Positions 21,131-29,239 of a DNA stretch of 38,137 bases are shown here, piece by piece. The notes under the pieces are model-generated. The model worked only from the letters and a program-made list of their open reading frames with translations, was not told where the DNA came from and did no database searches. Numbering within the stretch: position 1 is the first letter of the stretch; the number at the start of each line of letters is the position of its first letter. The DNA comes from an uncultured bacterium (GTDB lineage: Bacteria > Verrucomicrobiota > Kiritimatiellia > RFP12 > UBA1067). Location: assembly GCA_902761035.1 (NCBI GenBank), contig CACWIW010000046.1, positions 1 to 38,137 on the forward strand, given 5' to 3'. A program made the position numbers and the translations under genes.

Positions 21131-22924
21131 TTAGAAGGTTGCCCCCGTTTCTTGGAACAGCCTTTGTGCGCATCTTTTTATTACTTCAACATTTACTGCA
21201 TTCCCAAACTGCTTGTAAGCCTGATGCCGATTGGCGTTAGGGATGAACCTATCATCAAAACTCTGTAAACGAGCGGCCTCTCTAACGGTCATCCGTCGTC
21301 GATATTTCCCGATAATCGGGATTTGTACTATCGCAACTAATGCTGGAGCGCAATCTGGACGCTTGATTCGCAACCCCGATGGGCGAAATTGCAAAAATGC
21401 GTCCCACGCAGAGGCTACTGATTCGCCACATTGCCACTCCATCTTTCTCATTGTAGGCGTAAGATGGGAAAGATTATTGTGCCGCTTGAGCCAATTGTCA
21501 ATGAATGCTTTGTTGTTCTTGTAGAGTTGATTGTTCTTACGCACAAATAACTGTTTCCACTCTGGCATTTCTTTGGGGTCAGTAGGGGGTGCTACCTTGA
21601 ACCAGTCAAGCCATATCGGAAAACCTATCACCTTTTCCTTGATGCCATGATAGAATTCGTCCCATGTATTTATCGCATCAATTTCTTGTTCTGATAATTG
21701 ATACTCCTGTTCGTGATTGTCTTGCTCCAAAATCGCATCAAGGTTGCATTGACTTTTGCTCCTCTGTTTTGGAAGAGTTACTGTCAGTGGCAAGTTCGCA
21801 TTTTTCGGATCATAAATTCCTAGAACAACAACACGCTCTCGAAGTTGGGGTACGCCGAAGTGATGTGGGCTCACTATCAATGGTTCAGGCGTGAGCCTAT
21901 ATCCTAGACCGACCAAGTGATTGTGAATAGTTCTCCATGTGTTACCATTGTCGTGTGCAACAAGATTTCTGACATTTTCAAGGATGATGTATTTTGTGTG
22001 ATGGTACTTCAGTATTCGTTCAATGTCAAAGAACAGAGTACCTTTTGTTTCGTCATCAAAGCCTTCTTGCTTCCCCGCTTTTGAGAAAGGCTGGCAAGGA
22101 AAACCCGCGCACAAAACATCATGTGGCGGAATGTCCTTCTCGTCAATTTTCTTTATGTCGCCATAGGGCACGATACCATAATTCGCCTTATAAGTTTCTT
22201 GCGCATCCTTGTCCCATTCTGACGCGAACACGCACTTGCCCCCCATTTCGTGCATCGCAAGATGAAATCCACCGATTCCCGCAAACAAATCAATGAATGT
22301 GAATCTCGGATTTTTAGGAGGAGGGAATGGCAGACTCGGTTTTAACCCTCCACCGTTTGGTAAATCCCATAGCGACATCTGATAGGCGAGTTCGCATACG
22401 AGGAGCTGATCGGGGCGGAGTTTGATGAAGATTTCGGGAAGCCGCTTCGCGAGGTCGGGGTCGTTACGGTCGGGCGATTCGAGATACGCCTTGAGTTGCT
22501 TCGCCACCTTCGGTGAGCGCTTCGCGAAATCCGCCATACGGACAATGACACGTTCCGCATCTTCGGGAATATCGGCCTTGTGCCGGTACATGAAATGCGT
22601 CTTGAAAAGAAGGTACTTCTCGCCGTGCGCCTTGCCCTTGGCCGGATAACCGTAACCATCAATCAACTCTTGGCGCGTCTTGACGCCGACGAACTCCGCC
22701 TTGTAGCGGCGCTCGTCCTTCGTTCCCTTGAAAAGCCAAAGCTCGGTTATCTTCGCCGCATCAGCCTTGGTGATTTTGTCTTCATCCGAAATCGGGTAGT
22801 TGTACCATCCGCGCCAGGCGGTCAGCTGGTCGCCCTTGTAGGTGCCGACAAGGACAACGCGAACATCGCTATTCTTGACAGTTGAAACACCGTCGATATT
22901 GTGCTTTTCAGATTTTCTTTTCAT
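21131..22924 (-). CDS. DNA (cytosine-5) methyltransferase with N-terminal accessory domain
   Basis: A 597-aa protein. Residues 208-590 are a C5-methyltransferase: motif I DLFAGIGGFH (212), motif IV GFPCQPFS with catalytic C277, ILENVRN for motif VI, QLRERVVVLGI for motif VIII, and QFGNAVNVEVI for motif X. Residues 1-190 form an extra domain (VRVVLVGTYKGDQLTAWRGW, ELWLFKGTKDERRY, GYGYPAKGKAHGEKYLLFKT) that may be an EVE/PUA-like modified-base or DNA-reading module. The DNA for the first 195 or so codons is GC-rich like the host, while the rest is AT-richer. It protects DNA from the endonuclease encoded downstream. Confidence 0.92.
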   Translation of the reverse strand: MKRKSEKHNIDGVSTVKNSDVRVVLVGTYKGDQLTAWRGWYNYPISDEDKITKADAAKITELWLFKGTKDERRYKAEFVGVKTRQELIDGYGYPAKGKAHGEKYLLFKTHFMYRHKADIPEDAERVIVRMADFAKRSPKVAKQLKAYLESPDRNDPDLAKRLPEIFIKLRPDQLLVCELAYQMSLWDLPNGGGLKPSLPFPPPKNPRFTFIDLFAGIGGFHLAMHEMGGKCVFASEWDKDAQETYKANYGIVPYGDIKKIDEKDIPPHDVLCAGFPCQPFSKAGKQEGFDDETKGTLFFDIERILKYHHTKYIILENVRNLVAHDNGNTWRTIHNHLVGLGYRLTPEPLIVSPHHFGVPQLRERVVVLGIYDPKNANLPLTVTLPKQRSKSQCNLDAILEQDNHEQEYQLSEQEIDAINTWDEFYHGIKEKVIGFPIWLDWFKVAPPTDPKEMPEWKQLFVRKNNQLYKNNKAFIDNWLKRHNNLSHLTPTMRKMEWQCGESVASAWDAFLQFRPSGLRIKRPDCAPALVAIVQIPIIGKYRRRMTVREAARLQSFDDRFIPNANRHQAYKQFGNAVNVEVIKRCAQRLFQETGATF

Positions 22925-23261
22925 GGCCGTGGTGCGGCTGCATCACGGCTGCATGAAAAGAGCGCGTTCTCAATCCATGCCCTCACCGGAAGCCCAACCA
23001 CAGGCCTGCTTCGAACGCACGGGAGAACGCGCCCTGGTGGGCGCGTTCTGCTGGCAATTATTCGAAGCAGAAGCCTGTTGGCTTCCTTGTTGCATACGAC
23101 GTAGGAAACGTGTGGTTGTATTTCCGGTGAGGCGTCGTTCAGCAGTTCGCTAAATTGTCTTGTTTATGGTTTTAAATCGATTCCTTGTTTCTCCTTTGGT
23201 TCGAGGAACGGGGATTGGCTTGTTCATTTCATTGTCAGTTTCACGATTTGAGATTGGTTTG
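22925..23261. other. Intergenic region with large nested palindrome
   Basis: About 340 bases between the methyltransferase start and the second PIN toxin end. It contains the nested palindrome at 22988-23086, and the 19-base sequence (23236-23254) shared with the 3' end of the first PIN gene. No protein-coding frame looks real. A minus-strand frame at 23266-23225 (MTNQSQIVKLTMK) is short and unsupported. Confidence 0.6.
22988..23086. repeat. Nested palindrome, possibly attC-like
   Basis: Outer arms GGAAGCCCAAC (22988) and GTTGGCTTCC (to 23086), middle arms CTGCTTCGAA (23006) and TTCGAAGCAG (23061), and an inner perfect 10-base stem GAACGCGCCC/GGGCGCGTTC with a TGGT loop (23025-23048). The AAC/GTT ends and imperfect pairing with extra bases resemble integron attC sites, but the right-hand core (GTTGGCT) departs from consensus by one base. 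A terminator or other cruciform is equally possible. Confidence 0.6.
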
Positions 23262-23690
23262 TCATGACGCTGACGAAACAGGATTGAAGATCGTCAAATT
23301 TGGATAAAGGGCCTTGAAGTCCGCCTCGTTGCGGGTGATGAGGCCACCTTTCTGCATGGCGTATGCACCGATGAGAATGTCAGCGATCGGGCGTTTTGAT
23401 ACCTCTCCAAGTCGTTTGCGCAACACGTGTTCATACCATGCCTTGTGCGCGGCAAGAACAGTCCCTCTGCTTCCCGCAAAATCAAGTTCTATTCCCAAAT
23501 CGGAAAGAACCATATCTTGCTTCGCGACATCTCCAAGGAACGAAGGCGCCAGTTCAACGTATGTTATAGGCGCTACGACAAGACCTTCGGCACGCTTCGC
23601 GTCGATGGCATCGGCGGACTTCGTCGAAAACGCACTGTCTCCGCTAAGCACGTCGATGATTACGCATGTATCTACAACCCACTTGCTCAT
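23262..23690 (-). CDS. PIN-domain toxin, copy 2
   Basis: A 142-aa PIN protein: KWVVDTCVIIDVLSGDSAF with the first aspartate, YVELAPSF for the conserved glutamate, KRPIADILIGAYAMQKGG and the late TRNEADF with further acidic residues. It belongs to a different PIN subgroup from the protein at 7728-8204, although both follow paralogous antitoxins. The start overlaps the antitoxin stop by four bases. It probably cuts RNA when free of the antitoxin. Confidence 0.88.
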   Translation of the reverse strand: MSKWVVDTCVIIDVLSGDSAFSTKSADAIDAKRAEGLVVAPITYVELAPSFLGDVAKQDMVLSDLGIELDFAGSRGTVLAAHKAWYEHVLRKRLGEVSKRPIADILIGAYAMQKGGLITRNEADFKALYPNLTIFNPVSSAS

Positions 23691-23977
23691 TCCTCTCCCT
23701 CGCGAAGCTCTTTCATGATTTCGGCGGTGGTGGTGCTGCCATTGTAATTTCTACGGCAATAGCCAATATAGTCACGAGCTGTCTTCGCTTGACGTGGCTT
23801 CTCGGCAGAGGGGGCATTGCCAACCTTGACGAGAATTACGCGATATAGGCCGCTATGTGGCACGGAAAGCTGAAAATGACCGGCGTCAACCGATACGTTT
23901 TCGTACCAGACACCATCGGCAGAACCGACATCGGCTACGGTCTGCATCCAGTCTTTCTTCTCCATCAGTCTTGGCAT
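23687..23977 (-). CDS. Putative antitoxin of PIN toxin, copy 2
   Basis: A 96-aa protein sharing its first 27 residues almost exactly with the antitoxin at 7414-7731 (PRLMEKKDWMQTVADVGSAD, VWYENV), then a looser match (FQLSVPHSGLYRVILVKVGN) and a different end (ARDYIGYCRRNYNGSTTTAE). The last part, likely toxin-binding, has the short helix typical of antitoxins of PIN toxins. AAGGAGAAAGC precedes the ATG. A 57-aa gene lies 19 bases upstream on the same strand, probably in the same transcript. Confidence 0.72.
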   Translation of the reverse strand: MPRLMEKKDWMQTVADVGSADGVWYENVSVDAGHFQLSVPHSGLYRVILVKVGNAPSAEKPRQAKTARDYIGYCRRNYNGSTTTAEIMKELREGEE

Positions 23978-23996
23978 GCTTTCTCCTTACGACGTT

Positions 23997-24170
23997 CTAA
24001 AGACGTTGCGCTTTCAAGGCCTCCATCTCCTCAACCGTCGTAACAAAACGAAAATTAGGCGATGGAGGCGTAGGGGCGTTGCGTGAATGCCGAATGAAGG
24101 CATTCACGAAGTCCCTTGCGGCCTTCGGGTCGTCGATTCTAAAGTTCGCCGTTATGCTTGATGTTGCCAT
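23997..24170 (-). CDS. Small RelB/DinJ-like protein upstream of the PIN module
   Basis: A 57-aa protein: MATSSITANFRIDDPKAARD, then FVNAFIRHSRN and a C-terminal VTTVEEMEALKAQRL. The SITANFRID start resembles the ribbon-helix-helix strand of DinJ/RelB-type antitoxins. AAGG lies nine bases before the ATG and a TATTAT minus-10 box further up. It is 19 bases upstream of the antitoxin at 23977, so the locus may be a three-gene toxin-antitoxin operon or a leftover antitoxin from a second module. No own toxin is seen. Confidence 0.6.
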   Translation of the reverse strand: MATSSITANFRIDDPKAARDFVNAFIRHSRNAPTPPSPNFRFVTTVEEMEALKAQRL

Positions 24171-24196
24171 GTTGACCTTGCTTTCCGTTCAAGGGC

Positions 24197-24210
24197 ATAA
24201 TACCCCAAAG
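24197..24210 (-). promoter_or_regulatory. Minus-10 box for the second toxin-antitoxin operon
   Basis: Minus-strand sequence TTTGGGGTATTAT places TATTAT at 24202-24197, about 27 bases before the 57-aa gene. The TTTGG context is like the boxes at 7387 and 10619. Confidence 0.45.
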
Positions 24211-24387
24211 AAAAACACGTGTATTTTAGCAGAACTCGCGGCAAGAGTCAATTGGAGCGCGGCGGCAAATTACGCTTTTGAGGCCATTTTTCAAACAGTT
24301 TCGTCATTCTTCACCATCGACCTTCTTGCGGCCATCGGCGACAAGTGACCGACCTGCTCGGCTGACGCTGCGCACCTCTTGCCTAGT

Positions 24388-24540
24388 TCAGAACTTCTCA
24401 ACGAGAGCGGCGGCCTGTGTGCAGCAGTCCGTATTCTTGTATTCGTCAGGCGCGTGAAGGCCGGGGACCAAGACATGTCCGACATCTTCCATCCCGAGGA
24501 TTGTGCACGTTTTCTTGAACGAGAACACTAGTCCGTCCAT
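24388..24540 (-). pseudogene. C-terminal fragment of a flavodoxin-family reductase
   Basis: A 50-codon frame beginning MDGLVFSFKKTCTILGMEDV and ending VPGLHAPDEYKNTDCCTQAA, LVEKF. This resembles the end of flavodoxin-family/NADPH-dependent FMN reductases in anaerobes (CxILGME and a late VPGLHAP stretch) with no N-terminal flavin loop. It lies 14 bases after the RND permease stop, on the same strand. It could also be a genuine short protein, since a start codon is present. Confidence 0.45.
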
Positions 24541-24554
24541 CGCCGACGCTTCCG

Positions 24555-27500
24555 TTAATTTTCCGCAGGTGGACGGGGCGGGCCCATGAAGAACTCGCTG
24601 ATGCGCTGGAAGCAGACGTAGAGCGGCGGAACGAGGAGCATGCCCGCCACCGTCGCGACAAGCATTCCCCAGAACGTCACCGTCCCGACAGATACGCGCG
24701 CGCCCGCTCCAGCACCAGTCGCGTAGAGAAGCGGCATCACGCCGATCACGAACGAGAGCGCCGTCATCAGCACAGCGCGGAAGCGCATGCGAAGCCCCGT
24801 CACCGACGCACGGTAAATCCCAACGCCTTCGTCGCGGCGCTGCTTCGCGAACTCGACCATCAGAATGGCCGTCTTCGCGGTGAGGCCGATGAGCATGAGG
24901 AGGCCGAGCTGTCCGTAGATGTCCATCGCATGTCCCGTGATCTTCAGTGCGGCAAGTCCGCCGCCGACCGCTGTTGCGATCGAGAGAATTACCGAGACGG
25001 GGACCGTCCACGATTCGTACTGCGCGGCGAGGAACAGGTATGCCATCAGGAGCGAAAGCCCGAGCAGCAACACGATCGCGCCTTCGTTGCGCTTCTCCTG
25101 GTAGGACATGTCCTTCCACGCGAGCGCGTAGTCCTTGCCGAGTTCGTCGTCCTTCAGTTCCTCGCAGAGACGCATCATCTCCCCGGAGCTCACGCCGGGA
25201 AGTCCCTGGCACGTGAACGCGGCCGAGGAGAACATGTTGAACCTCTCCGCCTGGCGCGAGCCAAGCGTCCATTCGAAGGTCCCAAGCGCGCTGATCGGAA
25301 TCTGCGCGCCGTTCCGCCCCGTCACGTAGATGCTGTTGATCGACGCCATCGTGGCGCGACCTTCCTTCTTGGCCTGTATCTTGACCTGGTACGTCTTCCC
25401 GAATTTGTTGAAGTCGTTGACGTAGAACGAGCCGAGCTGTGCCTGGAGCGTGTTGAAGACGTCCGAGACGGGCACGCCCATCGCCTCCGCCTTCGCGCGG
25501 TCAAGCTTGAACTCCACCATCGGCGTGGAACAGTCGAAGGACGTAAACGCGTACATCGCCTTTCCGCTCTGCATGATGCGTCGGACAAGCCTGTTCGCCG
25601 CCTCCGAAAGCTCCCGGAAACTCTGCCCGGCAACGGCTTGGAGCGCGAACGTCACGCCGCCGGAGTCACCGAGTCCCTGGATCGGAGGCGGGACGAGCGC
25701 GAGTACCTGAGCGTCCGGGAACTGCGAACCGACGGCCATCGCCTGATCCTGTATCGACTTGATGTCAAGTCCCGGACCACGGCGCTTCGACCAGTCCTCA
25801 AGCTCCATGATGACCATGCCGACGTTCTCGCCGGTGCCGGACGTGAGCGAGTGGTGCGGCACTTCCAGAATCGTCGCGACGCCGGGGATCTTCCCGAGCG
25901 CCGCGCCGACTTCGGCGAGCACCTTTTCGGTGCGGGCGAGCGACGCGCCCGGCGGAAGCACCACTTCGGCGATCACCGTGCCCTTGTCCTCCTCGGGGAG
26001 GAACCCGCCCGGAACGCGCGTGAACACCCACACGTCAAACGCGACGATCGCAGCGAATACAATGAGCGTCAACCACATCCAGCGGATGAGGAATCCCGAG
26101 ACGCGCTCGTACACGCGTCGAAGCCACCGGATGCCCCAGTCGAACGCGGCAAACGGAGCGGTGACCACCTTCATGAATCCTGTCGGCTCCTTCGGCTCCT
26201 TGAGGATGAGTGCGGCAACGGCCGGCGAAAGGGTGAGGGCGCACACCGTTGAAAGGCAGAGTGCAACGCACATCGTGACGGAGAACTGCAGGTAGATCGT
26301 GCCGACCATGCCTCCGGCGAACGCGATCGGCGCGTACACCGCGAGCACGACGAGCGTCGTCGCGATGAGCGCCCCCGTTATCTGCTTCATCGTGTCGAAG
26401 GCCGCCTGGAGCGGCTTTTTGTGCTCCTCGACGATCATGCGCACGCACGACTCGGTGACGCAGATCGCGTCGTCCACGACAGAACCGATCACGAGAATGA
26501 GCGCGAACATCGTGAGCGTGTTGATCGACATGCCGATCACATGCATGAAGAGGAACGTGCCGATCAGCGAGACGGGGATCGCGACGGCGGGGATGATCGT
26601 CGCGCGCCAGCTCTGGAGGAAGAGCCACGTGATCACGACGACGAGGATGAACGTGAGCAGGAGCGTCTCGACGATCTCCTTCATCGACGCGTTCACGAAA
26701 CGCGTCGTGTCGTAGGCGAACTCCCAGTGCATTCCGTCCGGCATCGTCTTCTCGATCTCCTCCATCGTCGCCTTGATGTTCTTCTGTATCTCAAGCGCGT
26801 TGCCATGGTTGAGCTTGAAGATCGCGAGCGCGATGGACGGCTCGCCCTGGTAGCGTCCGACGCCCTCGTACGTCTCGGAGCCGAGCTCGACGCGCGCGAT
26901 GTCGCCGAGCCGCACCTGACGGAGTCCGTCCGCCGATGCGCGCACGACGATCTTCTCGTATTCGGCCGGCTCCGTGAGGCGCCCTTTCGCGTCTACCTTG
27001 AACTGCATGAGGTTGCCGGAATACTCCGTGCCGATCGCGCCGGTCGCCGCCTGCACGTTCTGCGAGGCGATGGCTGCGCGCACCTCTCCGGGGGAGATGC
27101 CCATCGAGCGCATCTTCTCGGGATCGAGCCACACGCGCATCGAGTACTTCATCTCGCCGAAGATGACGGCCTGGCCGACGCCTTCGATTCGCTGGATTGC
27201 GTCGAGGATGTGGATATCGGTCCAGTTGGAGATGTCGAGGAGCGAATGGCGCGACGACCTCACGGAAATCACTGAGAGGATGTCGGGCGAGCGCTTGACG
27301 ACGATGAGACCGTTCTGCACCACCTCGCTCGGCAGCGAATGCTCTGCCAGCTTGATGGCATTGTTGACGTTGACGAGCGTCATGTCCTCGTCCGACCCCG
27401 GCTCGAACGTGACGTTGAGCTCGTACGTTCCGTCGTTACCGCACGTCGAGCTGTAGTAGATGAGGTTCTCGACGGAGTTGATCTGCGCCTCGATCGGCGC

Positions 27501-27689
27501 GGCGACGGTTTCGGCGATCGTCTGGGACGACGCGCCGGGGTAGTGCGCAATCACGAGCACGGTCGGCGGCGAGACGAGCGGATACTCAGCGATGGGCAGA
27601 AACTTGACGCTTATTGCGCCCGCCAGCACGAGGACGAGCGAGATCACGGTCGCTAGAATCGGCCGCTTGATGAATATCGAGGAGAACAT
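24555..27689 (-). CDS. RND-family efflux transporter permease (HAE1/AcrB-like)
   Basis: A 1044-aa inner-membrane proton antiporter with the AcrB layout: membrane helix 1 at the start (FIKRPILATVISLVLVLAGA), two large periplasmic loops, and helices 2-6 and 8-12. The proton-relay residues are present: GSVVDDAICVTES in helix 4 and LLMLIGLTAKTAILMVEFAK in helix 10. As a trimer it takes hydrophobic drugs or bile-like compounds from the periplasm to an outer-membrane channel. Only nine bases separate it from the adaptor gene. No TolC-like gene follows, so the channel must be elsewhere. Confidence 0.95.
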   Translation of the reverse strand: MFSSIFIKRPILATVISLVLVLAGAISVKFLPIAEYPLVSPPTVLVIAHYPGASSQTIAETVAAPIEAQINSVENLIYYSSTCGNDGTYELNVTFEPGSDEDMTLVNVNNAIKLAEHSLPSEVVQNGLIVVKRSPDILSVISVRSSRHSLLDISNWTDIHILDAIQRIEGVGQAVIFGEMKYSMRVWLDPEKMRSMGISPGEVRAAIASQNVQAATGAIGTEYSGNLMQFKVDAKGRLTEPAEYEKIVVRASADGLRQVRLGDIARVELGSETYEGVGRYQGEPSIALAIFKLNHGNALEIQKNIKATMEEIEKTMPDGMHWEFAYDTTRFVNASMKEIVETLLLTFILVVVITWLFLQSWRATIIPAVAIPVSLIGTFLFMHVIGMSINTLTMFALILVIGSVVDDAICVTESCVRMIVEEHKKPLQAAFDTMKQITGALIATTLVVLAVYAPIAFAGGMVGTIYLQFSVTMCVALCLSTVCALTLSPAVAALILKEPKEPTGFMKVVTAPFAAFDWGIRWLRRVYERVSGFLIRWMWLTLIVFAAIVAFDVWVFTRVPGGFLPEEDKGTVIAEVVLPPGASLARTEKVLAEVGAALGKIPGVATILEVPHHSLTSGTGENVGMVIMELEDWSKRRGPGLDIKSIQDQAMAVGSQFPDAQVLALVPPPIQGLGDSGGVTFALQAVAGQSFRELSEAANRLVRRIMQSGKAMYAFTSFDCSTPMVEFKLDRAKAEAMGVPVSDVFNTLQAQLGSFYVNDFNKFGKTYQVKIQAKKEGRATMASINSIYVTGRNGAQIPISALGTFEWTLGSRQAERFNMFSSAAFTCQGLPGVSSGEMMRLCEELKDDELGKDYALAWKDMSYQEKRNEGAIVLLLGLSLLMAYLFLAAQYESWTVPVSVILSIATAVGGGLAALKITGHAMDIYGQLGLLMLIGLTAKTAILMVEFAKQRRDEGVGIYRASVTGLRMRFRAVLMTALSFVIGVMPLLYATGAGAGARVSVGTVTFWGMLVATVAGMLLVPPLYVCFQRISEFFMGPPRPPAEN

Positions 27690-27698
27690 GTCTATGCC

Positions 27699-28763
27699 CT
27701 ATTTCGCGACGACGGCCTGTCCGGCGATGACCTTGTGGATTCCCGTGACGACGACGCGCTCGTCCGCCGAAAGCCCCGACTCGACGAGCTGGAGGTCGCC
27801 GATCTGCGCACCTGTCCTTATCTCGCGGCGTTCCGCGACGTCGCCGTCGCCCACGACGTAGACGAATCTCTTCTCGCCCTCGAACATGACGGCGCTCACC
27901 TTGACCGCGATCTTCGCGGGCACGAACTTCTCGGTGAGGAGAACCTTGGCGTATCCGCCCGGAACAAGCATGCTGTCCGCATTGTCCGCCACGAGCTGCA
28001 CCATGATCGTGTCCGTTGCACGGTCAACCTGGTTGTCGACGAAGTCCACGGAGATTTTCCGGTCGACCGCCTCGCCGTCCGCGCGCCGCACTTCGAGTCG
28101 TACGTTTCCCCTCAGCGTCCGTCCGTCGAACGAGCGGTAGAAGTCGCTTTCGGAAAGCGCGAACTGGATGTCGATCGGATCGGACTGCACAATCGACACG
28201 AGCTCGCCCGTCTGGGGGCTCACGTTGTTGCCGACGCGGATCTTCGTCTCGCCGACGGTCCCTGAGATCGGCGACAGGACTTTCGTATACACCATGTCGT
28301 TCTCAGCGAGGGCGATTCGCGCCTTCGCCGTCTCGATGTCGGCGAGCGTCACGTCGCGGGAGTTGACGGCGCGGTCGTAGTCGTTTTCGGAAACGCCCTT
28401 CTTCTCAAGCGCCTTTTTATACCGCACGACCTCCTTCTCGGCAAGGGCGAGCTGCGCCTCAAGACGCTTCAAGTTGGCCTTCGCGGTCGCGAGGTTGGCC
28501 TTGTAGACGGTGTCTTCGATCTCGAAGAGCGTCTGGCCCTTTTCGACGCGTCCGCCTTCACGGAAGTTCTGTTTCCATATTTTGCCGGCGACCTGAGCCG
28601 TCACCGAGACACGCTCGGACGCCTTCAGCACGCCGACATAGCTCTTCGACTCACCTTCCTTCACCACTACCGGCTTTTCAACGCCGACAACCGGCGCAGG
28701 ACGTCCCTGCGCCAACCCGATCGCGGCCATGCAAGCGCACGCCGCGGCGATCAACTCTTTCAT
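27699..28763 (-). CDS. RND efflux periplasmic adaptor subunit
   Basis: A 354-aa membrane fusion protein with a cleavable-type signal peptide (MKELIAAACACMAAIGLAQG), a barrel-sandwich (lipoyl-like) domain (VSVTAQVAGKIWKQNFREGG), an alpha-helical hairpin (ATAKANLKRLEAQLALAEKE), the second lipoyl half (SPISGTVGETKIRVGNNVSP) and beta-barrel parts. It bridges the RND permease to an outer-membrane factor. Its cysteines are not in a lipobox. The promoter lies in the 162-bp repeat about 190 bases upstream. Confidence 0.93.
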   Translation of the reverse strand: MKELIAAACACMAAIGLAQGRPAPVVGVEKPVVVKEGESKSYVGVLKASERVSVTAQVAGKIWKQNFREGGRVEKGQTLFEIEDTVYKANLATAKANLKRLEAQLALAEKEVVRYKKALEKKGVSENDYDRAVNSRDVTLADIETAKARIALAENDMVYTKVLSPISGTVGETKIRVGNNVSPQTGELVSIVQSDPIDIQFALSESDFYRSFDGRTLRGNVRLEVRRADGEAVDRKISVDFVDNQVDRATDTIMVQLVADNADSMLVPGGYAKVLLTEKFVPAKIAVKVSAVMFEGEKRFVYVVGDGDVAERREIRTGAQIGDLQLVESGLSADERVVVTGIHKVIAGQAVVAK

Positions 28764-29239
28764 TTATGTTCTTTCGTGCCGGACACTGTCCGGCGAATGG
28801 GGCGGTTCACGGCCCGCCGAAGCCGAGTTCGGGTGATATCTTACCACAGAGGTAATTGCAAAACCCCTCTTTCACGTCGTCCGCGAACCAGACGACACAG
28901 CCTGACGAAGCCCGTAGGACGCCTGCTTCAGAGGTGGAATCGCAATACGCATATTATATCAAATTTCGCCCTGTGTGCGCAAGGGGGAAAATTAGATTTT
29001 CTTTGATGGGGAAAAGCGGGGCCCCACCAGAACAGCAGATACAACTGGTCATCACTTCAAGAAAGCCATGACAAACTCATCATTTCTGCAATATAACATG
29101 ACGCCACGCGGGGTCTGTCCCCGCTGATTAATGGATGACTTCATGCTGGATTCCTTCCTGTTCGGCTTTTATACCAAAATTCCCCAACCCTATGCGCCTC
29201 TGTGTCTCTATGCTACGATACAACCGAGGAGTTTGAGTT
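28764..29239. other. Intergenic region holding the promoter repeat and a second promoter box
   Basis: No gene lies here. It contains the 162-bp repeat copy 1 (28849-29010), a small hairpin GCGGGGTCTGTCCCCGC near 29111-29127, and on the minus strand AATTTTGGTATAAAA (minus-10 at 29173-29168), which would add transcription toward the RND operon. The stretch is AT-richer than the coding regions. Confidence 0.65.
28849..29010 (-). repeat. 162-bp repeat carrying a promoter, copy 1
   Basis: Begins GAGGTAATTGCAAAACC (28849-28865) and is about 97% identical (five differences seen) to 36707-36868. On the minus strand it holds TTGCGC (28982-28977), an 18-base spacer and TATAAT (28958-28953). It would start transcription about 28946 toward the RND adaptor, giving a leader of about 180 bases. 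The first bases equal the terminal repeat of the IS at 36707, so this may be a solo IS end or a MITE. Confidence 0.85.

Noticed and set aside
22901..23153. Plus-strand frames in the palindromic intergenic region
   Set aside because: They read through the palindromes with no ribosome site and low-quality protein sequence.
24930..26252. Plus-strand open frame of 440 codons
   Set aside because: Antisense to the clearly recognised RND permease; composition is typical of a shadow frame.
28856..29071. Conserved plus-strand short frames within the 162-bp repeat (also 36714-36917)
   Set aside because: They are similar only because the DNA repeat is similar; no ribosome site and no domain-like features.
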